Assembly (NCBI RefSeq): GCF_001983955.1
Contig: NZ_CP019562.1
Span: 992,001-1,056,000, forward strand
From: Streptococcus oralis
GTDB lineage: Bacteria > Bacillota > Bacilli > Lactobacillales > Streptococcaceae
DNA length: 64,000 bases
Direction of reading: 5' to 3'
Within the stretch, counting starts at the first letter, position 1. Each line of letters begins with the position of its first letter. Below, in pieces: positions 11,169 through 21,725 of this stretch. Position numbers and translations under genes: made by a program. The notes below the pieces were generated by a model. That model was given only the letters and a program-made list of their open reading frames with translations. It was not told the DNA's origin and made no database searches.

Positions 11169-11327
11169 TTTCTACTCCTTTATAAAGACATGTGAACGTT
11201 AAAATCGAAAGAAGGTCGGAAGTCAAACTTTTTTATAAAAATAATAGGAAATCCATTTCTCTTGTGTTTCAAGTCCAATACAAGTACATCCGTTTTTAAA
11301 ATCTAAAAAATTGTAATCAACAGCCCA

Positions 11328-13223
11328 TTATTCTTTTTTCTTAGCTGGTTTCAAACGACGCTTGATCTTCCAGATGCTTGCTCCCATGGCAGGCAAGGTA
11401 AAGGTCAAAGTCTGCTCATAATCTTTCCATAAGCCTTCTTGAGTCTGAACTGTTTGATTGTGCTCTTTCCACACACCTCCCCATTCTTCTAATTCTGTAT
11501 TCCAAACTTCTTCGTAAATACCTGCAACAGGTAAACCAATCGTAAAGTCCTTACGTTCAACTGGTGCCATATTAAAGACACAGACTAACATTTCGTCCTT
11601 CTTGCCCTTACGAATAAAGGAAAGGACACTCTGATCTCTATTATCAGCATCGATAATCTCTATACCATCATAACTAGTATCAATTTCCCAAAGACATCGA
11701 TGGTCTTTATAGAATTGATTCAGTTGTGAAGTGAAATGCTTCATCTTGGCATTCATTGGATCTTCTAGATTAGACCATTCTAACTGCTCCTCGGACTTCC
11801 ACTCGAGGAATTGTCCGTACTCACTACCCATGAACAAGAGTTTCTTACCTGGATGACAAATTTGATAGGTGTAGAGGTTGCGCAGACCAGCGAACTGATT
11901 GTAGCGATCCCCCCACATCTTATGCATCATACTCTTCTTACCATGAACTACTTCATCATGTGAGAAAGGCAGGAGATAGTTTTCATTGAAAACATACATA
12001 AAGCTGAAAGTCACAAGATTAAAGTCATACTTGCGATAAATCGGATCTTCCTCGTAGAAACGGAGAATGTCGTTCATCCAGCCCATATTCCATTTATAGT
12101 CAAAGCCAAGGCCACCCATTTCTTTCATACCAGTAATCTTTGTCGCTGATGAACTTTCTTCTGCAATCATCATGATATCTGGATGAGCTAACTTAATCAC
12201 TGTGTTCAACCGTTGAAGGAAATAATAACCCTCGTAGTTAAGGTTTCCACCGTCCTTATTTGGAGTCCAAGGAGCATTATCATAATCTAGATACAGCATA
12301 TTGCTCACTGCATCGACCCGGATACCATCTAAGTGGTAAAAATCAATCCAAAATTTAATACTTGAAATCAAGAAAGACTGGACCTCATTTTTCCCAAGGT
12401 CAAAATTCAGCGCACCCCAACCATAGTTATGAGCCTTGTTGTGGTCTTGGTATTCAAAAGTTGGTGTGCCGTCATAATATGCCAAGGCATCATCATTAAT
12501 AGTGAAATGACCTGGAACCCAGTCTACGATAACACCAATGTTATTTATATGACACTCTTCAACGAAATCTTGGAATTCCTCAGGTGTACCATAGGAATGT
12601 TCAAAAGCAAAGTAACCCATAAGTTGATAGCCCCAGCTCAATCCAAGTGGGTGAGCCATTAAAGGCATGAACTCAATATGTGTATAGTTCATCTCAACTA
12701 AGTATGGAATCAACTCGTCTTTCAGTTGCGAAAACGTATAGGGACTACCGTCTGGATTTCTCTTCCAAGAACCTGCATGAGCCTCGTATATATTAACTGG
12801 TCTCTCAAAAAATCCCAGACGTTTGCGACGTGCTAGCCAAAGGCCATCTTTCCATTTCTTTTCACGGATATTGGTCAGAACTGCCCCTGTACCCGGTCTA
12901 GCTTCAAAATAAACTGCCAAAGGATCAATCTTCATAATCTGGTGACCATTTGCACGCGTGATATGATATTTATAAATCTGACCTTCCTGAGCTTGACTCG
13001 TAAAGACTTCCCAAACACCTGCCTCGTTTCTAACCATTGGAATTTGATTCTCAACCCAATCGGTAAAATCACCAACTAGATGAACTGCTTGTGCATTTGG
13101 GGCCCAAACCCTAAAGGTATAGCCTATTTCTCCGTTTTTCTCCTCTCTATGCGCTCCTAAATAATGCTGGAGGTGAAAGTTCTCACCTGTAGTAAAGGTT
13201 CTTAATGCTTCTTGATTATTCAT
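11328..13223 (-). CDS. glgB: 1,4-alpha-glucan branching enzyme (GH13)
   Basis: This 631-residue enzyme introduces alpha-1,6 branches into glycogen. A CBM48 domain spans roughly residues 20-115 ([19 protein letters not shown]). The GH13 barrel follows, with nucleophile Asp304 in [12 protein letters not shown], acid/base glutamate in MIAEESS (355-356) and FSHDE for the third acid. The C-terminus is Lys-rich ([11 protein letters not shown]). It is the first gene of the glycogen operon and has the promoter and candidate cre box just upstream. AAGGGG precedes the ATG. Confidence 0.97.
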   Translation of the reverse strand: MNNQEALRTFTTGENFHLQHYLGAHREEKNGEIGYTFRVWAPNAQAVHLVGDFTDWVENQIPMVRNEAGVWEVFTSQAQEGQIYKYHITRANGHQIMKIDPLAVYFEARPGTGAVLTNIREKKWKDGLWLARRKRLGFFERPVNIYEAHAGSWKRNPDGSPYTFSQLKDELIPYLVEMNYTHIEFMPLMAHPLGLSWGYQLMGYFAFEHSYGTPEEFQDFVEECHINNIGVIVDWVPGHFTINDDALAYYDGTPTFEYQDHNKAHNYGWGALNFDLGKNEVQSFLISSIKFWIDFYHLDGIRVDAVSNMLYLDYDNAPWTPNKDGGNLNYEGYYFLQRLNTVIKLAHPDIMMIAEESSSATKITGMKEMGGLGFDYKWNMGWMNDILRFYEEDPIYRKYDFNLVTFSFMYVFNENYLLPFSHDEVVHGKKSMMHKMWGDRYNQFAGLRNLYTYQICHPGKKLLFMGSEYGQFLEWKSEEQLEWSNLEDPMNAKMKHFTSQLNQFYKDHRCLWEIDTSYDGIEIIDADNRDQSVLSFIRKGKKDEMLVCVFNMAPVERKDFTIGLPVAGIYEEVWNTELEEWGGVWKEHNQTVQTQEGLWKDYEQTLTFTLPAMGASIWKIKRRLKPAKKKE

Positions 13224-13239
13224 TCAATCCCCTTTCTTT

Positions 13240-13253
13240 TGTAAGCGTTTTCT
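13240..13253 (-). promoter_or_regulatory. Candidate cre box just downstream of the glgB promoter
   Basis: Read on the plus strand, TGTAAGCGTTTTCT matches TGWAANCGNTNWCA at 13 of 14 positions. It begins a few bases after the predicted transcript start of glgB, a position where bound CcpA would block transcription. Glucose repression of glycogen genes is an inference. Confidence 0.55.
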
Positions 13254-13261
13254 ATAATTCT

Positions 13262-13290
13262 ATTATACACTCTTTTAAGATAACTTTCAA
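13262..13290 (-). promoter_or_regulatory. glgBCDA promoter (-35 TTGAAA, 17 bp, -10 TATAAT)
   Basis: On the minus strand TTGAAA (13285-13290) and a perfect TATAAT (13262-13267) are separated by 17 bases. The cre-like box overlaps the first transcribed bases. Confidence 0.8.
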
Positions 13291-13460
13291 GTAATTTACG
13301 AAGGAAATCATATTTTTTTATGAAAGCCTTCAAAAAATTACCTAGCATTTTAAAAAAGATATCCAGAAAATAGAACACGAAACAATTTCCATATATTTTT
13401 TTATTATAATACCAGAATATTCGTTTTTTATCAATTTTCTACTGTATTATTTTGAAAAAA

Positions 13461-13492
13461 ATAAAATCAGGAAGTTATTTTCCTGATTTTAT
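13461..13492 (-). terminator. Terminator of gapN
   Basis: ATAAAATCAGGAA (13461-13473) pairs with TTCCTGATTTTAT (13480-13492). A long U-rich tract follows on the minus strand (plus 13454-13460 is A-rich). It adjoins the gapN stop. Confidence 0.85.
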
Positions 13493-13495
13493 AAA

Positions 13496-14920
13496 TTATC
13501 TCACATCAAAAACAATGGATTTAACATTTGTCATCGCTTCGATACTATATTTAATTCCTTGCACTCCTGCACCAGAACCTTTTACACCAAGGAAAGGGAA
13601 ATTATCTGGTCCACGTTGTGTTTTATTATTAATATGAACGGTTCCAACTTCAAGTTTTTCAGCAATTTCAAATGCCTTCTTAAAGTCATTTGTAAAGACT
13701 GAAGATTGAAGACCGAATTCTGATTCATTAGCAATTTCTACCGCTTCATTAGCATCTGAAACTCGAATAATTGGAAGAACAGGTCCAAATGGTTCTTCCC
13801 AGGCTAATTTCATATCTCTTGTGACATAATCAAAAAGTCCTGGCCAAATGAGATTATTCTCACGTTTGATTGGGCTGAGCGCTTTGGCTCCTTTTTCCTG
13901 AGCATCTTCAATCAATCCCCAGATGAAATCAGCTGAAGCATTATCAATAACTGGCGTGATATCTGCATTGTCAAATGGATTGCCTACTGTTAGCTTAGCA
14001 ACTTCAGCTTGGAGCAATTCTGCCAATCTGTCTGCTACGTTTTCCACAACCAAAACACGTTTGATGGCAGTACAACGCTGACCAGAGTAGCTAAAAGCTC
14101 CACCTACGATTTGCTTAGCTGCATTTTCTAAATCTGCATCTTCTAAGACAATTGCTGCATCTTTTCCACCAAGTTCAAGCATAATTGGGCGCATACCAGC
14201 TAAACGACCAATACGCTCCCCAATCGGTGTTGAACCTGTAAAGTTAATGAAGTTCACTTCCTTGTGTTCGATGATGTAGTCTCCGATCTCAGAACCACGT
14301 CCAGTGATAGTGTTAAAGACACCTGCTGGGATTCCTGCTTCGTCAAATGCTTTAGCCAACAAAAGACCAGAAATAGATCCTTGTGTTGGTGGTTTAAACA
14401 TAACGACATTTCCTGCAATCAAAGCTGGAGCAATCTTAGATCCAGAAAGGTTGACTGGATAGTTAAATGGTGCAATAGCTAGGACGACCCCAACTGGCTC
14501 ACGACGGACAACAGCTAGTTTATTTTTACTTGCAGCTTCAAAACCGCCACCTTCCATTGCTTGTCCAGTGATACGGAGACCTTCCTCAGCAGCAAAACGA
14601 ATCAATTCTGCTGTACGTACTACTTCTCCAATGGCTGCTTTAATCCCTTTTGCAACCTCTTTGGCAAGAATGGTACCAATTTTTTCTTTATCACGTTCCA
14701 AAATGTCTGCTGTCTTATGCAAATATGCTGCACGCTCAACGGGTGCTAAATCACGCCATGCTGGGAGAGCTGCACGCGCTGCTTTCATAGCCTCATCTAC
14801 TTCAGCCTGACTCATAGCAGGTACTGTACCCAGCTTTTCTTGATTGATGGGAGAATAGATGGCAATTTCATTCTCTGATGATTTCCATTTTCCATTCACT
14901 AAATTCTGATAATGTGTCAA
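13496..14920 (-). CDS. gapN: NADP-dependent non-phosphorylating glyceraldehyde-3-phosphate dehydrogenase
   Basis: This 474-residue aldehyde dehydrogenase oxidises glyceraldehyde-3-phosphate directly to 3-phosphoglycerate and yields NADPH. It is a major NADPH source in streptococci. Glu249 (IMLELGGKD) and nucleophile Cys283 (YSGQRCTAIK) are in the expected places. The start appears to be TTG at 14918-14920, with a perfect AGGAGG eight bases upstream and no in-frame ATG nearby that fits the family N-terminus. It is monocistronic, with its own promoter and terminator. Confidence 0.96.
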   Translation of the reverse strand: MTHYQNLVNGKWKSSENEIAIYSPINQEKLGTVPAMSQAEVDEAMKAARAALPAWRDLAPVERAAYLHKTADILERDKEKIGTILAKEVAKGIKAAIGEVVRTAELIRFAAEEGLRITGQAMEGGGFEAASKNKLAVVRREPVGVVLAIAPFNYPVNLSGSKIAPALIAGNVVMFKPPTQGSISGLLLAKAFDEAGIPAGVFNTITGRGSEIGDYIIEHKEVNFINFTGSTPIGERIGRLAGMRPIMLELGGKDAAIVLEDADLENAAKQIVGGAFSYSGQRCTAIKRVLVVENVADRLAELLQAEVAKLTVGNPFDNADITPVIDNASADFIWGLIEDAQEKGAKALSPIKRENNLIWPGLFDYVTRDMKLAWEEPFGPVLPIIRVSDANEAVEIANESEFGLQSSVFTNDFKKAFEIAEKLEVGTVHINNKTQRGPDNFPFLGVKGSGAGVQGIKYSIEAMTNVKSIVFDVR

Positions 14921-14951
14921 ATTCTCTTCCTCCTGAAAATGATTAAAACTT

Positions 14952-14979
14952 ATTTTATCAAATTTTCAGAAAATTACAA
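14952..14979 (-). promoter_or_regulatory. Candidate gapN promoter
   Basis: On the minus strand TTGTAA (14974-14979), 16 bases, then TAAAAT (14952-14957) with an extended TGA. The leader of about 25 bases contains AGGAGG. Confidence 0.6.
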
Positions 14980-15080
14980 CCCCTTTTTGGAAAATATTGA
15001 TATTTTTTTCACAAACTTGATTCTTCAAATTATTTGAAATTTATTCCTATTAGATATTGGTTTTTCAATAAAAATCAAAA

Positions 15081-15107
15081 AAAGGTCTAGATTATCTAAA
15101 CCTTTTT
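15081..15107 (-). terminator. Terminator of pulA
   Basis: On the minus strand AAAGGTTTAG pairs with CTAGACCTTT (one mismatch) across a short loop and runs into a T-rich tract (TTTTTTTGATTTTT). It lies about 10 bases past the pulA stop. Confidence 0.7.
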
Positions 15108-15117
15108 GTGGTATTTA

Positions 15118-17403
15118 CTATGAAAGTACCTTCAAGACCGCAACGCTGATATCATCAATCACATTAGACTCTTTAGAACGACTATTTGTCACAAGCATTT
15201 CTAGATTCCCTGCATTTTCAAAGTAGAAGGAAGTTCCCTTGGCATTGAATACCACCAATAAGTGCTCTAATCCACCGTGAATTTCGTAAACAATCCACCC
15301 ACTATTTTCAGCAGCTGTATGGACGAAGACATGACGATAAACTTCTTCGTATGTTGGATAAGAAAAGGCGCTAGTCTGTGTTTTTAGACGAATAATCTGA
15401 CGGACAAAGTCAATGCTTTCTTGTCTTTCATTGATCAAATTCCAGTTTATTTGGTTGACACTTTCAGGAGCGTTGTAACTATTCATAGCACGTTCTCGGT
15501 CTGCTGGAGTGAGTTGTCCATCTTCACCTGTCGGAATCAACTTGGTTCGACCAAATTCTTGGCCAATTTCCATAAAGGACATTCCTTGCATAAGAATGCT
15601 CATCGCTGTTGCTGTCTCAACCTGTCGCATAATCTTATCTGAACTGTGATCTGGATGAAGGGTTACTAACAAATCATGCAAGTTGTAATTATCGTGGGCT
15701 TCCACGTAGTTAAGAACTTGGTTTGGACTAAGATATGAGCCCAACTCTCGGCTACCAAGAATAGCTTTGGCTACAATCGGTTCTGTAGCTGCACCGCTAA
15801 CAAATCCTGCCTTGATTGAGCCATAAACTTCTCCTCCTTTGATGGCATCACGCTGATCATCATTGAAGAATCCAATATTTGGCATCTGGTAAGCATTGTC
15901 CTTCTTGGCCTTGTCATAAGGTGCAAGACCAGTCCCCATATCCCAACCTTCTCCATAAGTGATAATACGAGGATCAACTTCATCCAGTGCCCAACGAATT
16001 GCCTGCATGGTTTTGATATCGTGAATTCCCATCAAGTCGAAACGGAAACCGTCAATATTGTATTCTTTTACCCAATAAAGGAGTGAGTCAATCATATACT
16101 TGCGGTACATTTCGTGTTCGCTTGCGGTTTCATTTCCTACACCAGTGCCGTTTTGGAAGGTTCCATCTGGATTCATACGATAGTAATAATCAGGAACAGT
16201 TGTTTGGAAAGGTGCATCGACCGTTGAAAAGGTATGGTTGTAAACGACATCCATAATGACACCGATTCCTGCATCATGATAAGCCTGAATCATGGTCTTG
16301 AGGTCTCGAATAACCTGTCCAGGATCATCTGGATTACTAGAGAAACTTGGTTCTGGCGCATTGTAGTTTTGAGGGTCATAACCCCAGTTATAGGTTACAT
16401 TTCCATCCTCGTCATATTCCTTATGGCGATCAAAGATTGGTTGGAGCTGAACATAATTACAGCCGAGTTCTTTGATATAGTCAAAGGCAGTTGCTTGACC
16501 ATACTGGTTAACTGTTCCAGTCTGGGCAGCCCCAAGGAAGGTCCCTCGAAGGTTTTCTGGAACTCCAGATGTCGGTGATTTTGTAAAATCACGAATGTGC
16601 ATCTCGCAGATAACGGCTTTACATGGGTTTTCCAAACGCCAAGGAGCATCTGTCCCATGTTTGACTTCGAATCCTTCTACTTGTCTCTCTTTGTGTGAGA
16701 GAATAACAGAACGTTTTCCGTCAGGACTTGTTGCAATTGTATAAGGATCTCTTGTCAAACTCTTGTGATGAGGGAATTCAATCTGATACTGATAAGCCTT
16801 GCCAGCAAGATTTTCATCCAGGTCTACACTCCAAACACCAATGGTATTGTACTTATGACTATATGAATAGCTATTCCCACGCTTTAGATTAAGGGTTTTC
16901 CAAATCGGCGCGTCGTTACTTGTATTTTCATAAACGACCACTTGGACTGCTGTAGCTGTTGGAGCCCAAAGTTTAAAGCTTGTCTGGTAGTCTGAAATAC
17001 TATAACCTAACTCTCCTTGGTATCCCCAATGATGATCAAAGCTTTCACTGTGAAAGGCTTTATCAAAAGCAAAGGGATTTCGATCTTTATAGTAAGGACT
17101 TGCAATGGCAGGATTTTCAGAATAATAAACCGTCTCATCACCATCTAATATCCAAACCTCAGTCAACAGTGGATAATAGTTAAACCGTAGGAGATAGTCT
17201 TTTGTCTTTCCATCTATTTCGACAGAAAAGGTTAAAGTATTGAGTCTTTCTTCACTTGTGACTGTAAAGGAGAATTTTGCTCCAAAATAGTCATTTTCAT
17301 AATACAAATTTTCTTTAACATCTGCTTGTTTTCTACTGAATGAACAAGCATCATAATCCCCATTTTTTCGGTGAAAATGGATGACTACAGGGTAACTATA
17401 CAT
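15118..17403 (-). CDS. pulA: Type I pullulanase (glycogen/pullulan debranching, GH13)
   Basis: This 761-residue enzyme has no signal peptide, so it should be a cytoplasmic debranching enzyme cutting alpha-1,6 links of glycogen or imported maltooligosaccharides. The type I signature YNWGYDP is at 338-344. GH13 region I is DVVYNH (385-390), nucleophile Asp456 is in GFRFDLMG, acid/base Glu485 in YGEGWD and Asp570 in VEAHDN. An N-terminal beta domain and a CBM48-like module (about 130-230) precede the barrel. It lies 148 bases after ligA on the same strand and complements the glg operon nearby. Confidence 0.95.
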   Translation of the reverse strand: MYSYPVVIHFHRKNGDYDACSFSRKQADVKENLYYENDYFGAKFSFTVTSEERLNTLTFSVEIDGKTKDYLLRFNYYPLLTEVWILDGDETVYYSENPAIASPYYKDRNPFAFDKAFHSESFDHHWGYQGELGYSISDYQTSFKLWAPTATAVQVVVYENTSNDAPIWKTLNLKRGNSYSYSHKYNTIGVWSVDLDENLAGKAYQYQIEFPHHKSLTRDPYTIATSPDGKRSVILSHKERQVEGFEVKHGTDAPWRLENPCKAVICEMHIRDFTKSPTSGVPENLRGTFLGAAQTGTVNQYGQATAFDYIKELGCNYVQLQPIFDRHKEYDEDGNVTYNWGYDPQNYNAPEPSFSSNPDDPGQVIRDLKTMIQAYHDAGIGVIMDVVYNHTFSTVDAPFQTTVPDYYYRMNPDGTFQNGTGVGNETASEHEMYRKYMIDSLLYWVKEYNIDGFRFDLMGIHDIKTMQAIRWALDEVDPRIITYGEGWDMGTGLAPYDKAKKDNAYQMPNIGFFNDDQRDAIKGGEVYGSIKAGFVSGAATEPIVAKAILGSRELGSYLSPNQVLNYVEAHDNYNLHDLLVTLHPDHSSDKIMRQVETATAMSILMQGMSFMEIGQEFGRTKLIPTGEDGQLTPADRERAMNSYNAPESVNQINWNLINERQESIDFVRQIIRLKTQTSAFSYPTYEEVYRHVFVHTAAENSGWIVYEIHGGLEHLLVVFNAKGTSFYFENAGNLEMLVTNSRSKESNVIDDISVAVLKVLS

Positions 17404-17551
17404 TTCTTTTCCTAATTCCTAATTTTAATTTTTAAGTCATGCTGAAGAATTTAGCGGGAATTTCAGCACAATAGAGAATAGTTTAATAAATATAAAAACA
17501 CATCGGGAGAGATAGTTCCAGACTATCTAACATCTAGTTTTCAACTATTCT

Positions 17552-19546
<1,995 letters not shown>

Positions 19547-19599
19547 TAGAGAAGGGCTGAAAAATGGTTTGTAGTGTAATATTTTCTTAAAAAGAGAAA

Positions 19600-20778
19600 T
19601 TATAACTCTTTATCAAAATGACCTCGCACATAAACGAGGGAGAAACAAGACAGGATGATAACACCGCTGCCAATTATCAGAAAAGAAGAGAGATGGACAC
19701 TTGGTAGCACCGTCATAAAGCCTTTTGCAATCGGCATAAATAGGATGGCTAAGGTAAAAATTGTGCTTAGTACTCTTCCCAAGTATTCCCCCTCAACCTT
19801 GGTTTGAACCTGAGTAAAAAAGTGAATGTTAAATATCGTCATAAACAGTTCACAAACTAAATTTCCAGAAAAGGAAAGAAAAGTTGGCAATGGTAACCCC
19901 ATCATAAAAACCCCAACTCCAGTCAAGGCCAATAGAATCAAAAGATTATAAACACCTGCCTTTATTTTGCTAGCTAGAAGAGCTCCGATAATCGAACCAA
20001 TAGCGCCCATAGTTAAAATAGTTGCATAAGCTCCTTCTACCCCGTATAGTCGATTTGAAAAGGGGAGGAGAAATTCAAAAGCTGCAAAAAAGAAATTAAC
20101 ACTGGAAGCTACTACCAAAAGGAAAAAGATCTCTTGCTGGCGCCAAATATAGCGAATCCCTTCTTTCATATCAGCAAAAATATTTTTCCAGCTGAAAGTC
20201 TTTTTCTCTTGTTCCTGAGTCTCTTTTTGGGGGAGAAAAGCTACTAAAGTAAATGCGATGAAAAAGCTAATGGCATCTAAAACAAGCGTCATATGGAGAC
20301 TGGCAAATTGTAAAACGAGAAAAGAAAGTACAGGGGAGCTAACACCTACAACCTGAAAAACGAGCTCTAAGCGAGCATTATAGGTCACAATCTCTTCTTT
20401 TTCTACAACTTCAGTTATAATGGCTTTGTTGGCTGTACGAGAAAATGCAAAGGCAACTGCCTGAACAATATTGGCAAAAATCAAGGCAGCAATCATCAAG
20501 CTATCATTTCTGATGAAAGAAATAGCTAAACAGAGAACGCCACAAATCAAGTCTGTCGTCATCAAAATTTTGCGACGCGAAAAGCGGTCTGAAATCACTC
20601 CTCCAAAGGGATTGACCAGAATCGATGTGACGAGTTCAGAAATTTGATAAATCCCAAGAACAGTCTGCCCTATCGTTCCCATTGATGCCAACCAAACACT
20701 GTTTCCATAATCATAGAGCATATTTCCTATTTTATTAATAGCACCACGACTAATCAACTGGATTGCATGTCGATTCAT
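19600..20778 (-). CDS. MFS transporter (macrolide-efflux MefA/enterobactin-exporter like)
   Basis: This is a 392-residue, roughly 12-helix major facilitator permease with the loop DRFSRRKILM between helices 2 and 3, as in the family motif. It resembles exporters of the MefA/EntS group, but its substrate cannot be read. I chose ATG 20776-20778. A TTG six codons upstream would place the GAGAGGAG ribosome site inside the coding region, while it is perfectly spaced for the ATG. It lies immediately downstream of the Rgg gene on the same strand and has its own extended -10 promoter, so Rgg may control it. Confidence 0.85.
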   Translation of the reverse strand: MNRHAIQLISRGAINKIGNMLYDYGNSVWLASMGTIGQTVLGIYQISELVTSILVNPFGGVISDRFSRRKILMTTDLICGVLCLAISFIRNDSLMIAALIFANIVQAVAFAFSRTANKAIITEVVEKEEIVTYNARLELVFQVVGVSSPVLSFLVLQFASLHMTLVLDAISFFIAFTLVAFLPQKETQEQEKKTFSWKNIFADMKEGIRYIWRQQEIFFLLVVASSVNFFFAAFEFLLPFSNRLYGVEGAYATILTMGAIGSIIGALLASKIKAGVYNLLILLALTGVGVFMMGLPLPTFLSFSGNLVCELFMTIFNIHFFTQVQTKVEGEYLGRVLSTIFTLAILFMPIAKGFMTVLPSVHLSSFLIIGSGVIILSCFSLVYVRGHFDKEL

Positions 20779-20807
20779 ATAAAAAGCTCCTCTCAAATTT
20801 TGAAACT

Positions 20808-20816
20808 ATTGTATCA
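20808..20816 (-). promoter_or_regulatory. Extended -10 promoter of the MFS gene
   Basis: On the minus strand TGATACAAT gives an extended -10 (TGN plus TACAAT). No good -35 stands 17 bases upstream, so an activator could be needed. The leader is about 25 bases and carries GAGAGGAG. Confidence 0.5.
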
Positions 20817-20839
20817 AAACTGAAAGGAGTCTCTTTATT

Positions 20840-20857
20840 TTTCCCTTATTTGGGAAA
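20840..20857. repeat. Inverted repeat between rgg and the MFS gene
   Basis: TTTCCC-TTATTT-GGGAAA is a perfect 6-base inverted repeat touching the rgg stop and about 25 bases upstream of the MFS -10. No U-tract follows on the minus strand, so it is not a terminator in the gene direction. It is placed where an operator for the MFS promoter could lie. Confidence 0.5.
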
Positions 20858-20858
20858 T

Positions 20859-21722
20859 TTAAGCATTTACAAATTTTTCATAATGTTCCTGATAGTAAGC
20901 CACTTGCTCTGGAAGCCCAAGCACATCAAAAATATGCATAGCCTCCTGCATCTGACTACAACCCTCTTCTTTCAAGTCTCTCTGGTAGAGGGCGAAACCT
21001 TTGAGATAATGGAAGATATTGCGCTCATAAAGCTTGATACCATTTCCAATCAACTTCTCCACATAGCCCTCAAAATAGTCCGCATCCGCAAAGGAACGGT
21101 TTTCCAAACAATGCTGGTAACAGTTAAGAGCTAAAATCAAAACGAGTTTACGATGCCGACCAATTTCCTTGTAGTACTCTTCCCTCTCCATAACTTCTCT
21201 GCCAATCCGAGCCACATAGTCCACATTGTAGAAAGTATAGAGATTACCGAAAAGAATCAACTCATACATAGTCCATTCTTCTGTTTGAAAAAGATAATCT
21301 GCTACCTTTTCCAAATCACTCTGCCTCATCGTGTAATGAGCATCTCTTTGACAAATCAGTCCTTGTAGCAGAATCCAATTCAGCTCAAAATAGAGGGGAT
21401 TGGTCGAACTCTTTGCTTTCTCAAGCTGTTCCTTTTGTAGCTTTTGAAAACCTGCAATATTATTTGAGTAGTAAAGCGGAATAATCTGTGCCATCAAGGC
21501 AACATGTTCATGATTTTGAAAATCTCTAGCCTTGTCCATGAAATTTTCAATAGTCACATGAATATTGTCCAAAATCTCAAAGAAACGAGAAACTGCTAGA
21601 TCAGACTCCCCAAGCTCGAAGCGAGATAACTGAGAGGTTGAACATGATTCACCTGCCGCCTCTTTTAAGGAGTACTTCCCACTTGTTCGAAATTCACGAA
21701 ATACCTTTCCAAGATGTTCCAT
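20859..21722 (-). CDS. Rgg/GadR/MutR-family transcriptional regulator
   Basis: This 287-residue protein has an N-terminal XRE-type helix-turn-helix (about residues 5-60, with CSTSQLSRFELGESDLAVSRF). A long helical repeat domain follows, as in Rgg regulators, many of which bind short hydrophobic peptides. The start is four bases after the ABC-F stop, with AGGTG upstream, so it can be expressed from that promoter. I searched both sides by eye for an SHP-type peptide gene and found none. The adjacent MFS gene is the most likely target. Confidence 0.9.
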   Translation of the reverse strand: MEHLGKVFREFRTSGKYSLKEAAGESCSTSQLSRFELGESDLAVSRFFEILDNIHVTIENFMDKARDFQNHEHVALMAQIIPLYYSNNIAGFQKLQKEQLEKAKSSTNPLYFELNWILLQGLICQRDAHYTMRQSDLEKVADYLFQTEEWTMYELILFGNLYTFYNVDYVARIGREVMEREEYYKEIGRHRKLVLILALNCYQHCLENRSFADADYFEGYVEKLIGNGIKLYERNIFHYLKGFALYQRDLKEEGCSQMQEAMHIFDVLGLPEQVAYYQEHYEKFVNA

Positions 21723-21725
21723 TTC

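Noticed and set aside
20763..21134. Plus-strand 123-residue frame opposite rgg with a hydrophobic start, as a peptide precursor
   Set aside because: It has no ribosome site and lies antisense to a clear Rgg gene, so it is most likely a shadow frame.
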